A program made the position numbers and the translations under genes. Below the pieces are notes generated by a model. That model saw only the letters and a program-made list of their open reading frames with translations, ran no database searches and was not told the origin of the DNA. DNA of 64,000 bases, taken from NCBI RefSeq assembly GCF_030687715.1, contig NZ_CP117445.1, forward strand, positions 802,501 to 866,500, read 5' to 3'. The stretch comes from Pseudomonas sp. FP2196. GTDB lineage: Bacteria > Pseudomonadota > Gammaproteobacteria > Pseudomonadales > Pseudomonadaceae. This document shows, in pieces, positions 1 through 13,451 of the stretch (the first letter of the stretch is position 1; every line of letters begins with the position of its first letter).

Positions 1-256
<256 letters not shown>

Positions 257-338
257 ATCGACGACATCAGCTGCTCCATAAGTTCCCACACGAATTGCTT
301 GATTCATTGAAGAAGACGATAAGAAGCAGCCCGAAATT

Positions 339-415
<77 letters not shown>

Positions 416-446
416 ATTTTGTGTGGGAAACGCCTGTAGAGAATAC

Positions 447-522
447 GGGGCCATAGCTCAGCTGGGAGAGCGCCTGCCTTGCACGCAGGAGGTCAGCGGT
501 TCGATCCCGCTTGGCTCCACCA
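447..522 (+). tRNA. tRNA-Ala (TGC anticodon)
   Basis: This 76-nt cloverleaf begins GGGGCCATAGCTCAG, carries anticodon TGC in the loop CTTGCAC, a TTCGATCC T-loop and an encoded CCA end. It is the second spacer tRNA of the rrn operon, 31 bp after tRNA-Ile. Confidence 0.98.
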
Positions 523-607
523 CTACTGCTTCTGAAGTTTTGAAAGCTTAGAAATGAGCATTCCATCAGTGTGATGATGAATGTTGATTTCTAGTCTTTG
601 ATTAGAT

Positions 608-620
608 CGTTCTTTAAAAA
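608..620 (+). promoter_or_regulatory. boxA-like antitermination signal in the rRNA spacer
   Basis: The stretch CGTTCTTTAAAAA upstream of 23S resembles boxA, the NusB/S10 binding element of rRNA antitermination complexes. The call rests on sequence similarity and on its expected position between the spacer tRNAs and 23S. Confidence 0.55.
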
Positions 621-772
621 TTTGGGTATGTGATAGAAAGATAGACTGAACGTTACTTTCACTGGTAACGGATCAGGCTAAGGTAAAATTTGTGAGTTAC
701 TCTGAATTGAGTATTATCGAATTTTCGGCGAATGTCGTCTTCATAGTATAACCAGATTGCTTGGGGTTATAT

Positions 773-3665
<2,893 letters not shown>

Positions 3666-3818
3666 TATAACACCCAAGCAATTTGCGTCGAAAGGCCAAG
3701 TTGCGGTGTGTGAAGACGAAACGAACCGAAAGTTCGATGTTCACAAAACACCGAAAGCTGTCACATACCCAATTTGCTGAAGCGAGACCAACTGGTCACG
3801 ACTCAGTACCCGAATTTC

Positions 3819-3934
3819 TTGACGACCATAGAGCGTTGGAACCACCTGATCCCATCCCGAACTCAGCAGTGAAACGATGCATCGCCGATGGTAGTGTGGG
3901 GTTTCCCCATGTGAGAGTAGGTCATCGTCAAGAT
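3819..3934 (+). rRNA. rrf: 5S ribosomal RNA
   Basis: This is a 5S rRNA of about 116 nt. Its ends TTGACGACC and GGTCATCGTCAAG pair as the terminal helix, and the core CCTGATCCCATCCCGAACTC is typical. It follows 23S by about 150 bp and is the last gene of the rrn operon. Confidence 0.96.
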
Positions 3935-3944
3935 TAAATTCCGA

Positions 3945-3976
3945 AACCCCAATTGCGAAAGCAGTTGGGGTTTTGT
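3945..3976 (+). terminator. rho-independent terminator of the rrn operon
   Basis: A 12-bp stem, AACCCCAATTGC pairing with GCAGTTGGGGTT (one G-U), closes on a GAAA tetraloop and is followed by TTGTTTTG. It lies directly after 5S. Confidence 0.9.
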
Positions 3977-4088
3977 TTTGCCCGCAGGAAAGTTCGTACA
4001 GCAATCACAGACGCCGTCCGGCTGTCATCACCTGCCGACAATGCTAAGGTTCTGACCTAGCTTTTGTACTTTTCTCCAAGGAAGTCTT

Positions 4089-7000
4089 ATGCCGGACGCC
4101 CAGTCCCTCAACGCTGCATTCATGGTGGTTCAGAGCAATAGCCTGGACGAACTGCGCAGCCTGGTGGTCAGCATCATGCGGCGCTATCCACTGGCTCCCT
4201 TGGAAAATGAAATTGCCCTGGTGCAGAGCAACGGCATCGCCCAGTGGCTAAAGTTGGCTTTGGCTGAGGACCCCGAAGAGGATGACCTCGGTGGTTGCGG
4301 TATCGCAGCGGCAATCGATGTGCAATTGCCTGGCAGTTTCATGTGGCAGCTCTACCGCATGGTTTTAGGCCGAGATGAAATTCCAGCCAAATCCCTGCTC
4401 GATAAAGCCCCGCTGACCTGGCGCCTCATGAGGCTGCTACCTCAGGTTATCGACCGCGCGCATTTCGAACCTTTGCAACGTTTCCTGACCCACGACACTG
4501 ACCTGCGCAAGCGATATCAGTTATCCGAGCGCCTGGCGGATCTGTTCGACCAATACCAGGTGTATAGAGCTGACTGGCTTGAAGATTGGGCTGAAGGTCG
4601 ACATCAACTGCGTAACGTCAGAGGCGAAGTAAAGCCACTGTCGCCCACCAGTTGCTGGCAGGCTGAGCTTTGGCGTGCGTTGTTGGAAGATGTGGGTGCC
4701 CAAGGTATGGCTCAGAGCCGCGCCGGTGTTCATCAGCGTTTTATTGAGCGCATCGGTAACCTCGCAGAAGCGCCAACGGGGCTGCCTTCACGAGTGATCG
4801 TTTTCGGAATTTCCTCCCTGCCGGCGCAGGTACTTGAAGCTCTGGCCGGACTCGCGCGTTTCAGTCAGGTTTTATTGTGCGTACATAACCCTTGCCGCCA
4901 TCACTGGGCCGATATCGTCGCTGACAAGGATTTGCTGCGTCACCAGTACAAGCGACAATCGCGCAAGAGCGGTATGCCCGTAGTACTTGATCCCGAGACC
5001 CTGCATCAACATGCTCACCCTCTCCTTGCAGCATGGGGCAAACAAGGTCGCGATTACATCAACCTGCTCGACAGCTATGACGATCCCAACAGCTATCGAT
5101 CAGCATTTCGCGACGGACGCATCGACCTGTTCAGCGAAACCCAGCCACATAATCTGCTCAATCAACTTCAGGACGACATCCTGGAACTGCGCCCACTCGA
5201 TGAGACTCGCGAGCATTGGCCTGCGGTGGATCTGGCACACGACAATTCGATCCGTTTTCATATTGCCCACAGCGCTCAACGCGAGGTGGAAATCCTTCAC
5301 GACCAACTACTGGCACGGTTCAGTGCCAATCCGGATCTACGCCCTCGCGACGTGATTGTGATGGTGCCGGACATCGACAGCTATTCACCTCATATCCGTG
5401 CGGTTTTTGGTCAGCTTGATCGCTATGACTCACGCTTCATCCCATTCACCTTGGCGGATCAGGGACAGCGCGGGCGTGATCCATTACTGATTGCGGTCGA
5501 GCACTTGCTCAAACTGCCGGACAGTCGTTTCCCCGTCAGTGAAATCCTCGACCTGCTTGATGTTCCTGCATTGCGCGCCCGTTTTGGAGTGGAAGAGCGC
5601 GACTTGCCGACGCTACACCGCTGGATTGAAGGCGCCGGTGTGCGCTGGGGCATGAACGCCCAGCAACGTGCCGGGCTAGGTTTGCCGGACGAGTTGGAGC
5701 AGAACAGCTGGCACTTTGGCCTGCGTCGAATGCTCCTTGGTTACGCGGTCGGTAGCTCAACAGACTGCGCGGGTATCGAACCCTACGATGAAATCGGGGG
5801 GCTGGATGCCGCGTTGATTGGGCCCTTGGTAGCTTTGCTCGATGCGCTGGAGCTCGCCCATCAGGAACTCACACAGCCGGCTCAACCCAGAGAGTGGGGG
5901 CATCGCTTGCAGGCGTTGATGCAGCTGTTCTTCAAAGCCAGCAACGAGCACGACGACTACTTGCTGACTCAGCTTGAAGAGCTTCGCGAAGCCTGGCTGG
6001 AGACCTGTGAGGCTGTAGGACTTGAAGATGATCTTCCGCTTACCGTCGTTCGTGAAGCCTGGCTCGCCGGACTGGATCAGGGCCGTTTGTCTCAGCGCTT
6101 TCTTGCCGGCGCGGTGAACTTTTGTACGCTGATGCCCATGCGTGCCATTCCATTCAAGCTTGTCTGTTTGCTGGGAATGAATGATGGCGATTATCCCCGC
6201 GCGCAACCACCACTCGACTTCGATCTGATGGGCAGCGACTATCGGCCGGGGGATCGTTCACGGCGCGAGGATGATCGCTATCTTTTGCTCGAAGCGCTCC
6301 TGTCTGCACGCAACCAGCTCTACATCAGTTGGGTTGGCCGCAGCATTCGTGACAATAGCGAGCGACCTGCTTCGGTGCTGATCGGCCAGTTACGCGATCA
6401 TCTCGCCAGCGGCTGGCGATCAATCGACGAAAGCCAGGATCTGTTAAGCGCCATGACGGAAGAACACCCGCTGCAGCCCTTCAGTGCGCGCTATTTCCAC
6501 GAAGGCGATCAGTTGTTCAGCTATGCCAGCGAATGGCAGGTTTTGCATCAAAGCCACGAGAAACAGAACGAGGCGGAATTGCTCGCGCCCCACGTCCAGG
6601 AGGAGCCATTGAGTCTCACCCTGTTGCAGGACTTCTTGCGTAACCCGGTTCGGCACTTTTTCACTCAGAGACTCAAAGTGTATTTTGAAGCCGCGCAAGC
6701 ACCGCAGGCCGATGAAGAGCCTTTCGTACTGGACGCTCTGCAACGATATACGCTCAGCGACAGCTTGCTCGAAGCGGCGCTCAGGCAACCGGACAATATA
6801 GATCAGGCACTGGAAGCCCAGGCCCGACGTCTGCAAAACAGTGGGTTATTGCCAATGGCAGGGTTTGGCGAGTGCCTTCAACGGGAACTGATCGAACCGT
6901 TGCCCGACCTGCTGCAACGCTATCAGCAACTCCTGACCCTGTGGCCGACGCCGTTGGCCAGTGCGATCCCGATCAGCCTCGAGTTGCAGGGCTTGCGTCT

Positions 7001-7541
7001 TGAAGGCTGGCTCTCGGCTTTGCATCAGCGCGCTGACGGAGGCCTGTTGTCGGTCACGACCATTCCCAACAGCATCGGCTCGATCAAAAGCCGCAAATGG
7101 CATCGACTCACAAAGCCCTGGGTCAATCATCTTGCGTCCTGCGCCAGCGGTCTCTCGCTGACCACGGCGTTGGTGGCCAGTGACGACACGTTGATGCTTG
7201 AACCCATGGAACAGGGGAGAGCCATTCGTTTCCTCGGGGATCTTCTACTCGCCTGGCAAGCGGGCATGCGCCAGCCTCTGCCGATCGCAGTCAAGACCGC
7301 TTTTGCCTGGCTGTCCCAGACCGAACCAGTCAAAGCCGAGGCCGCTGCCCGTAAAACCTACGAAGGCGATGGACAGACCAGTGAAGGCGAGCGCCGCGAA
7401 AGTCCTGCACTGTCCCGACAATTCACCGACTTCGTTGCATTACTCTCGGACGAGACCTTTTCAGGTTGGTGCGACGCCTTGTATCGTCCTCTGTTTGAAG
7501 CGCCCTGGCGGTCATTGTCCAGCGAAGGGGCGCGCTCATGA
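4089..7541 (+). CDS. recC: RecBCD exonuclease V subunit RecC
   Basis: RecC is the Chi-recognition subunit of the RecBCD helicase-nuclease, which processes double-strand breaks for RecA loading and degrades linear foreign DNA. The 1150-residue product has the family's usual length. Its N-terminal region (MVVQSNSLDELRSLV, ALVQSNGIAQWL) is typical of RecC, an inactive SF1 helicase relative, and the later FKLVCLLGMNDGDYPR segment is also characteristic. The ATG has an AAGGA site 6 bp upstream (4078-4082). It is the first gene of recCBD, and its stop overlaps the recB start in ATGA. It follows the rrn terminator by about 110 bp, which must hold its promoter. Confidence 0.96.
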   Translation: MPDAQSLNAAFMVVQSNSLDELRSLVVSIMRRYPLAPLENEIALVQSNGIAQWLKLALAEDPEEDDLGGCGIAAAIDVQLPGSFMWQLYRMVLGRDEIPAKSLLDKAPLTWRLMRLLPQVIDRAHFEPLQRFLTHDTDLRKRYQLSERLADLFDQYQVYRADWLEDWAEGRHQLRNVRGEVKPLSPTSCWQAELWRALLEDVGAQGMAQSRAGVHQRFIERIGNLAEAPTGLPSRVIVFGISSLPAQVLEALAGLARFSQVLLCVHNPCRHHWADIVADKDLLRHQYKRQSRKSGMPVVLDPETLHQHAHPLLAAWGKQGRDYINLLDSYDDPNSYRSAFRDGRIDLFSETQPHNLLNQLQDDILELRPLDETREHWPAVDLAHDNSIRFHIAHSAQREVEILHDQLLARFSANPDLRPRDVIVMVPDIDSYSPHIRAVFGQLDRYDSRFIPFTLADQGQRGRDPLLIAVEHLLKLPDSRFPVSEILDLLDVPALRARFGVEERDLPTLHRWIEGAGVRWGMNAQQRAGLGLPDELEQNSWHFGLRRMLLGYAVGSSTDCAGIEPYDEIGGLDAALIGPLVALLDALELAHQELTQPAQPREWGHRLQALMQLFFKASNEHDDYLLTQLEELREAWLETCEAVGLEDDLPLTVVREAWLAGLDQGRLSQRFLAGAVNFCTLMPMRAIPFKLVCLLGMNDGDYPRAQPPLDFDLMGSDYRPGDRSRREDDRYLLLEALLSARNQLYISWVGRSIRDNSERPASVLIGQLRDHLASGWRSIDESQDLLSAMTEEHPLQPFSARYFHEGDQLFSYASEWQVLHQSHEKQNEAELLAPHVQEEPLSLTLLQDFLRNPVRHFFTQRLKVYFEAAQAPQADEEPFVLDALQRYTLSDSLLEAALRQPDNIDQALEAQARRLQNSGLLPMAGFGECLQRELIEPLPDLLQRYQQLLTLWPTPLASAIPISLELQGLRLEGWLSALHQRADGGLLSVTTIPNSIGSIKSRKWHRLTKPWVNHLASCASGLSLTTALVASDDTLMLEPMEQGRAIRFLGDLLLAWQAGMRQPLPIAVKTAFAWLSQTEPVKAEAAARKTYEGDGQTSEGERRESPALSRQFTDFVALLSDETFSGWCDALYRPLFEAPWRSLSSEGARS

Positions 7542-10500
7542 GCACGAGGACACCGCTTGCGCTGGCATTCCCTCTGCGGGGCAGCCAGTTGATCGAAGCC
7601 AGTGCCGGTACTGGCAAAACCTTCACTATTTCTGCGCTCTACCTGCGGCTGATCCTTGGACATGGTGGCGAGTCAAACGGCTTTGCCCGCGAACTGTTGC
7701 CGCCTCAGATTCTAGTGGTGACGTTCACCGATGCAGCGACCAAAGAACTGCGTGAGCGGATTCGCACACGCCTTGCCGAGGCCGCGCGATTCTTCCGTGA
7801 CGAAACGCCAGCCCCTGATGCACTGATCGCTGAACTACGCGATCAATTCGACCCTCAGCAATGGCCCGGTTGCGCCAATCGTCTGGATATCGCTGCGCAA
7901 TGGATGGACGAAGCAGCTGTTTCCACCATTCACAGTTGGTGTCAGCGCATGCTGCGCGAGCATGCTTTCGATAGCGGCAGCTTGTTCACCCAATCCCTGG
8001 AAACCGACCACAGCGATTTGCTCGGCGAAGTGCTGCGCGACTACTGGCGCCTGTTCTGTTATCCGATGCAGGGTGACGCCTTGAATTGGGTTCGCAGCAA
8101 TTGGGGTGGACCTGCGGCGTTGTTACCTCGGATCCGCGGTTTGTTCGCCAGTGAGCGCGACAGCGATGAAGGCAAAGCTCCGGCAGAGCTGATCTTAGAG
8201 TGCTTGCAAGAGCGCCGCGCAGCTTTGATCGAACTGAAAATGCCATGGCGGCAATGGGCCGATGAGTTGCTCGCGATCTGTCATCAGGGCATTGCCAGTA
8301 AAACCGTCGACGGTCGCAAGATGCAGGCAAGGTACTTTGAACCGTGGTTCGAAAAGCTCAGAACCTGGGCCGAAGACGAGTCCCTGGAGCAACTGGATAT
8401 TGGCACCGGATTCACGCGACTGACGCCTGACGGGATGGCAGAAGCCTGGAAAGGCCAAGCCCCGAGTCATCCGGGACTCGACGCGATGCCGGGGCTAAAG
8501 TCGAGCCTCGATTCTTTGCCGACCCCCGATGCGGCGGTATTGCAGCACGCCGCCAAATGGGTAGGTGCGCGCTTCGAAGAAGAGAAACGTCGCCGCGCCG
8601 AGATGGGCTTCGACGACATGCTGCTGCGCCTGGATGCGGCGCTGCAATCGGAGGGCGGCGAACGTCTCGCAACGCTGATCCGCGAGCAATTCCCGGTCGC
8701 GCTGATCGACGAGTTTCAGGACACCGATCCGGTGCAATACCGAATCTTCGAAAGCATCTACCGCATCGAAGAAAACAATCCCGATATTGGTCTGTTTTTG
8801 ATCGGCGATCCCAAACAGGCGATTTACGCTTTTCGTGGCGCAGATATCTACACCTACTTGCGCGCTCGCCAAGCCACTACCGGTCGGCTGCATACGCTGG
8901 GCACGAACTTCCGTTCCAGCCATGGCATGGTGACAGCGGTCAACCATGTATTCGAGCGCGCTGAGTCCCGAGAGCAGGGACGCGGCGCGTTTTTGTTCCG
9001 GGAAAAAAGTGGTGAAAATCCTGTACCGTTTCAACCCGTCGAGTCTCAGGGTCGTAAAGAAAAACTGCAGATCGCCGGACACGACGTCGCGGCGCTGAAT
9101 GTCTGGCACTTGTCCACCGATCAACCCCTGTCCGGCGCGGTCTACCGTCAACAGTTGGCAGCTTCCTGCGCGAGCGAAATCACCGCTCTGCTCAATGGCG
9201 GGCAAACCGGCAGCGCCGGGTTCATTCAGGATGGCAAAACCTTCAGAGGCCTGCGACCGTCCGACATTGCGATCCTCGTACGTGACGGAAAAGAGGCCCA
9301 GGCTGTTCGCGGAGAGCTCACCAATCGCGGTGTGCGCAGCGTTTATCTGTCCGACAAGGATTCGGTTTTCGCGGCTCAAGAAGCACACGACTTGTTGTCC
9401 TGGCTCAAGGCCTGCGCCGAGCCGGATGTCGAACGTTCCCTGAAAGCGGCGCTGGCCTGTATCACCCTGAACCTGCCGTTGGCAGAGCTGGAGCGCCTGA
9501 ACCAGGATGAGCTGGTCTGGGAGACCCGCGTCATGCAGTTCCGGGGCTATCGCGAGCTTTGGCGCAAGCAAGGCGTGCTGCCGATGTTGCGGCGCCTGCT
9601 GCATGACTTCCACTTGCCGCAGACCTTGATCGCACGTAGCGATGGTGAGCGTGTACTGACCAACCTTTTGCATCTGTCGGAACTGATGCAGCAAGCCGCC
9701 GCCGAACTGGATGGTGAGCAAGCGTTGATCCGTCACCTGGCCGAGCTTCTGGGGTTGTCCGGTCAGGCCGGCGAAGAGCAGATTCTGCGCCTGGAAAGCG
9801 ATGAGCAACTGGTCAAGGTCGTGACCATCCACAAGTCGAAAGGCCTCGAATACCCGTTGGTGTTTTTACCCTTTATCTGCTCGGCAAAACCGGTGGACGG
9901 CAGCCGATTGCCGCTGCATTACCACGATGCTTCGGGCAAGGCACAAGTGAGCTTGAAACCAACCCCTGAACTGATCGCGCAAGCCGACGATGAGCGTCTG
10001 GCCGAGGATCTACGCCTGCTCTACGTCGCCCTGACTCGGGCGCAACATGCTTGCTGGCTCGGGGTGACGGATCTCAAGCGGGGCAATAACAACAGTTCGG
10101 TTCTGAATCTTTCTGCGCTGGGTTATTTGCTTGGTGGTGGCGAATCCTTGAAGGAGTCCATCGGACTGAGCCGTTGGCTGCAAGATCTGCAACAAGACTG
10201 CGCGGCTATCAGCACGGGTGAAATGCCGCAACCCACCGACGAGCATTACCAGCCACCGCGCAACGATGCCGTCCTCAGCGCCACTCTGTTACCCAAGCGC
10301 AAGGCCAGCGAAAACTGGTGGATCGCGTCATACAGCGCATTGCGCATCAGCGACGTATTGAGTGTCGGCAGTGATGAAGCGCCGGACAGTCCTCAGGCCC
10401 AGAAACTGTTCGATGACGAACGTCTCGACCCCGATGCTCCGCGAGAAATCATTGCCGGTGGCGCCGATATCCATCGCTTCCCTCGTGGCCCAAATCCGGG

Positions 10501-11227
10501 AACGTTTCTCCATGGTTTGCTGGAGTGGGCGGGTGATGATGGTTTCGCCGTTACCCGTGAGGCATTGGAGGACGCGATTGCCCGGCGCTGTAATTTGCGC
10601 GGCTGGGAGGGCTGGATAATTACCCTGACTGACTGGCTGCAACACTTGCTCAAATCCCCGCTACTGGTGGGTGGCGGGCAAGCACCGGTCATTCTTGAGC
10701 AACTGAAACAGTACCGGGTCGAAATGGAATTCTGGTTCGCCAGCCATAAAGTCGACGTACTCAAACTCGACGAACTGGTGCGCCAGTACACCCACAATGG
10801 CGTGGCGCGGGTGGGGGCCGAACCGGTGCAGCTCAATGGCATGTTCAAAGGCTTCATTGACCTGACCTTCGAGCACGACGGCCGCTATTACGTGGCCGAT
10901 TACAAATCCAACTGGCTGGGTGCCGATGACATGGCCTACACCGAACAGGCCATGGAGCAGTCGATCCTCGACAACCGCTACGACCTGCAATACGTGTTGT
11001 ACCTGTTGGCGTTGCATCGCCAGCTCAAGGCACGATTGCCCGACTACGATTACGACCGGCATGTCGGTGGCGCGCTGTACCTGTTCCTGCGCGGTACTCG
11101 CGCGGACAGTCGCGGCGTTTACTTTGCCCGTCCGCCACGTGAACTGATCGAGCGTCTTGACCGGATGTTTCAAGGCAAACCCGAACCCAAAGCCGAACCC
11201 GCATGGGAACAGGGAGTCTTGCTATGA
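7538..11227 (+). CDS. recB: RecBCD exonuclease V subunit RecB (helicase-nuclease)
   Basis: RecB is the 3'-5' SF1A helicase and the nuclease subunit of RecBCD, and it loads RecA after Chi. The 1229-residue protein has Walker A ASAGTGKT at residues 21-28, the helicase II motif LIDEFQDTDPVQ near residue 390, motif VVTIHKSKGLEYP near residue 760 and motif LLYVALTRAQHA near residue 830. The C-terminal nuclease domain keeps its metal and catalytic residues: D1108 in GFIDLTF and D1121/K1123 in DYKSNW. The gene overlaps recC and recD by 4 bp each, which indicates translational coupling. Confidence 0.97.
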   Translation: MSTRTPLALAFPLRGSQLIEASAGTGKTFTISALYLRLILGHGGESNGFARELLPPQILVVTFTDAATKELRERIRTRLAEAARFFRDETPAPDALIAELRDQFDPQQWPGCANRLDIAAQWMDEAAVSTIHSWCQRMLREHAFDSGSLFTQSLETDHSDLLGEVLRDYWRLFCYPMQGDALNWVRSNWGGPAALLPRIRGLFASERDSDEGKAPAELILECLQERRAALIELKMPWRQWADELLAICHQGIASKTVDGRKMQARYFEPWFEKLRTWAEDESLEQLDIGTGFTRLTPDGMAEAWKGQAPSHPGLDAMPGLKSSLDSLPTPDAAVLQHAAKWVGARFEEEKRRRAEMGFDDMLLRLDAALQSEGGERLATLIREQFPVALIDEFQDTDPVQYRIFESIYRIEENNPDIGLFLIGDPKQAIYAFRGADIYTYLRARQATTGRLHTLGTNFRSSHGMVTAVNHVFERAESREQGRGAFLFREKSGENPVPFQPVESQGRKEKLQIAGHDVAALNVWHLSTDQPLSGAVYRQQLAASCASEITALLNGGQTGSAGFIQDGKTFRGLRPSDIAILVRDGKEAQAVRGELTNRGVRSVYLSDKDSVFAAQEAHDLLSWLKACAEPDVERSLKAALACITLNLPLAELERLNQDELVWETRVMQFRGYRELWRKQGVLPMLRRLLHDFHLPQTLIARSDGERVLTNLLHLSELMQQAAAELDGEQALIRHLAELLGLSGQAGEEQILRLESDEQLVKVVTIHKSKGLEYPLVFLPFICSAKPVDGSRLPLHYHDASGKAQVSLKPTPELIAQADDERLAEDLRLLYVALTRAQHACWLGVTDLKRGNNNSSVLNLSALGYLLGGGESLKESIGLSRWLQDLQQDCAAISTGEMPQPTDEHYQPPRNDAVLSATLLPKRKASENWWIASYSALRISDVLSVGSDEAPDSPQAQKLFDDERLDPDAPREIIAGGADIHRFPRGPNPGTFLHGLLEWAGDDGFAVTREALEDAIARRCNLRGWEGWIITLTDWLQHLLKSPLLVGGGQAPVILEQLKQYRVEMEFWFASHKVDVLKLDELVRQYTHNGVARVGAEPVQLNGMFKGFIDLTFEHDGRYYVADYKSNWLGADDMAYTEQAMEQSILDNRYDLQYVLYLLALHRQLKARLPDYDYDRHVGGALYLFLRGTRADSRGVYFARPPRELIERLDRMFQGKPEPKAEPAWEQGVLL

Positions 11228-13329
11228 GCCGCACCTTCGACGATCTGTTACCGACGCCGCTGACTGCGGACAGCCTGTCTTCACTCTCGCCACTGACTCG
11301 CTCCGATGATCTGCTGTTGCTGCTCACCCGGTGGGTCGAGCGAGGCTGGCTGCGTGCGCTGGACAAAGCATTCGTCGCGTTTCTTCATGAGCTAGACCCC
11401 GATACTGATCCATTGGTATTGCTTGCCGCCGCACTGACCAGCCATCAACTCGGTCATGGCCATGTGTGCCTGGACCTGTTCGAAACCCTCAAAGCGCCGG
11501 ATTTCGCCCTGTCGCTACCGCCCGAAGGCGATGTGCAAGGCGGGGTGCTGTTGCTGCCTTCGCAATTGCTGGAGGCCCTCGACGGTGCGCATTGGTGCAA
11601 AGCGCTGGCCGGCAGCCCGTTGGTTGCATTGTCGGCTGATAGCAGTGATTCCGCACAGCAACGTCCACTGGTGTTGTCCGGCAAACGGCTCTACCTCAGG
11701 CGCTACTGGGCCTATGAGCGCCGCATCGATACGGCGTTGCGCCAACGTCTTTCTCAGGACGAAGCGACGCCAATTGATCTGCCACAACGGCTGAACGGAT
11801 TGTTCGGAGTGGCCAAAACCGACGATGTGATCGACTGGCAGAAACTCGCCTGCGCCATCGCGACGCGCGGAGCCTTCAGCATTGTCACTGGTGGTCCGGG
11901 CACCGGCAAAACCACTACGGTGGTGCGTTTGCTGGCATTGCTTCAGGCGCCGGCGGTGGAGGCGGGGCATCCGTTGCGAATTCGTCTGGCGGCGCCGACT
12001 GGCAAAGCGGCGGCACGGTTGACCGAGTCCATCAGCCAGCAAGTGCAATCGCTGAAAGTCGCTGAAGACGTGCGGGCCAAAATCCCCTGCGACGTGACCA
12101 CGGTGCACCGCTTGCTCGGCAGTCGTCCCGGCACCCGACACTTCCGCCACCATGCCGGCAATCGCTTGCCACTGGATGTGCTGGTGGTCGATGAGGCCTC
12201 GATGATTGACCTGGAAATGATGGCCAATCTGCTCGATGCGTTGCCGGCCCATGCGCGATTGGTGTTACTGGGTGACAAGGATCAACTGGCTTCCGTAGAG
12301 GCCGGAGCGGTGCTGGGAGATCTGTGCCGCGACGCCGAGAGCGGTTGGTATAGCCCTCAGACGCGGCAGTGGCTGGAGTCGGTCAGCGGTGAAACCTTGC
12401 AGGGCAGTGGTTTGCATGAAGACGTCGACGACACCCATCCGCTTGCGCAACAAGTGGTGATGTTGCGTCACTCCCGGCGATTCGGCGAAGGCAGCGGCAT
12501 CGGCCAACTCGCGCGACGGGTCAATCAGCAGTTGCCGGATGAGGCGCGTCAGTTGCTGGCGGCAGGGCACTATGACGATGTGTATTCGTTGCCGCTCAAG
12601 GGCGAGCAAGATCACCAACTCGAGCGCCTTCTGCTTGAGGGCCATGACAATGGCCCGCAAGGTTATCGGCATTATCTGAGTGTTTTGCGCAATCAGCGCC
12701 CACCGCTCGGCAGGCCGCTCGAACATCCGGACTGGATCAATTGGGCCCGTGAAGTCTTGCAGGCGTTCGACACCTTTCAGTTACTGTGTGCGGTGCGCAA
12801 GGGACCGTGGGGTGTTGAAGGTTTGAACCAGCGCATCACGGCCGCACTGCTCAAGGCACGCCTGATCGAAAACGACCAGCAATGGTACGAGGGCCGCCCG
12901 GTGTTGATGACCCGCAACGACTACGGTCTGGGTTTGATGAACGGCGATATCGGCATTGCCTTGAAACTCCCCGAGCGCGAAGGGCCTGACGCTGGCAAAC
13001 CCGTGTTGCGCGTGGCCTTCCCGCGTAACGATGGTCAGGGCGGCGTGCGCTTCGTGTTGCCGAGTCGGCTCAACGACGTCGAAACCGTGTACGCCATGAC
13101 CGTGCATAAATCCCAAGGCTCGGAGTTCGCCCACACTGCATTGATTCTGCCCGACGCCTTGAACCCTGTATTGACCAAGGAGCTGATCTACACTGGCATT
13201 ACCCGGGCCAAGCACTGGTTCACCTTGATCGAACCGCGCGCCGGGGTCTTTGAAGAGGCGGTGCAGCGCAAGGTAAAACGTCTTAGCGGACTCATGCTGG
13301 AACTGGAAGAGGGCGCTGAGGTTCGGTGA
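11224..13329 (+). CDS. recD: RecBCD exonuclease V subunit RecD (5'-3' helicase)
   Basis: RecD is the fast 5'-3' SF1B helicase of RecBCD. The 701-residue protein has Walker A GGPGTGKT at residues 223-230, the Walker B/DEAS box VVDEASMIDL, and the C-terminal motif MTVHKSQGSEF followed by LIYTGITRAK. I chose the start at 11224 because it forms the same ATGA overlap with recB that recB forms with recC. A frame-compatible ATG at 11203 would add seven residues inside recB and is less likely. The recC-recB-recD order is the usual Pseudomonas one. Confidence 0.96.
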   Translation: MSRTFDDLLPTPLTADSLSSLSPLTRSDDLLLLLTRWVERGWLRALDKAFVAFLHELDPDTDPLVLLAAALTSHQLGHGHVCLDLFETLKAPDFALSLPPEGDVQGGVLLLPSQLLEALDGAHWCKALAGSPLVALSADSSDSAQQRPLVLSGKRLYLRRYWAYERRIDTALRQRLSQDEATPIDLPQRLNGLFGVAKTDDVIDWQKLACAIATRGAFSIVTGGPGTGKTTTVVRLLALLQAPAVEAGHPLRIRLAAPTGKAAARLTESISQQVQSLKVAEDVRAKIPCDVTTVHRLLGSRPGTRHFRHHAGNRLPLDVLVVDEASMIDLEMMANLLDALPAHARLVLLGDKDQLASVEAGAVLGDLCRDAESGWYSPQTRQWLESVSGETLQGSGLHEDVDDTHPLAQQVVMLRHSRRFGEGSGIGQLARRVNQQLPDEARQLLAAGHYDDVYSLPLKGEQDHQLERLLLEGHDNGPQGYRHYLSVLRNQRPPLGRPLEHPDWINWAREVLQAFDTFQLLCAVRKGPWGVEGLNQRITAALLKARLIENDQQWYEGRPVLMTRNDYGLGLMNGDIGIALKLPEREGPDAGKPVLRVAFPRNDGQGGVRFVLPSRLNDVETVYAMTVHKSQGSEFAHTALILPDALNPVLTKELIYTGITRAKHWFTLIEPRAGVFEEAVQRKVKRLSGLMLELEEGAEVR

Positions 13330-13451
13330 TGATGAACGCTGCTACTTGCGGCGATTACTGACCAGCCAGTCAGGAGTCGCTGTCTCGCTGGTGATTCAGC
13401 GCTGTGCTATCGTTGCGGCATCATTTCGGTTCGATCCAAGAGAATCCCTGC

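Noticed and set aside
8495..9832. A 445-codon minus-strand frame inside recB
   Set aside because: Antisense to helicase motifs of recB; no supporting start or domain.
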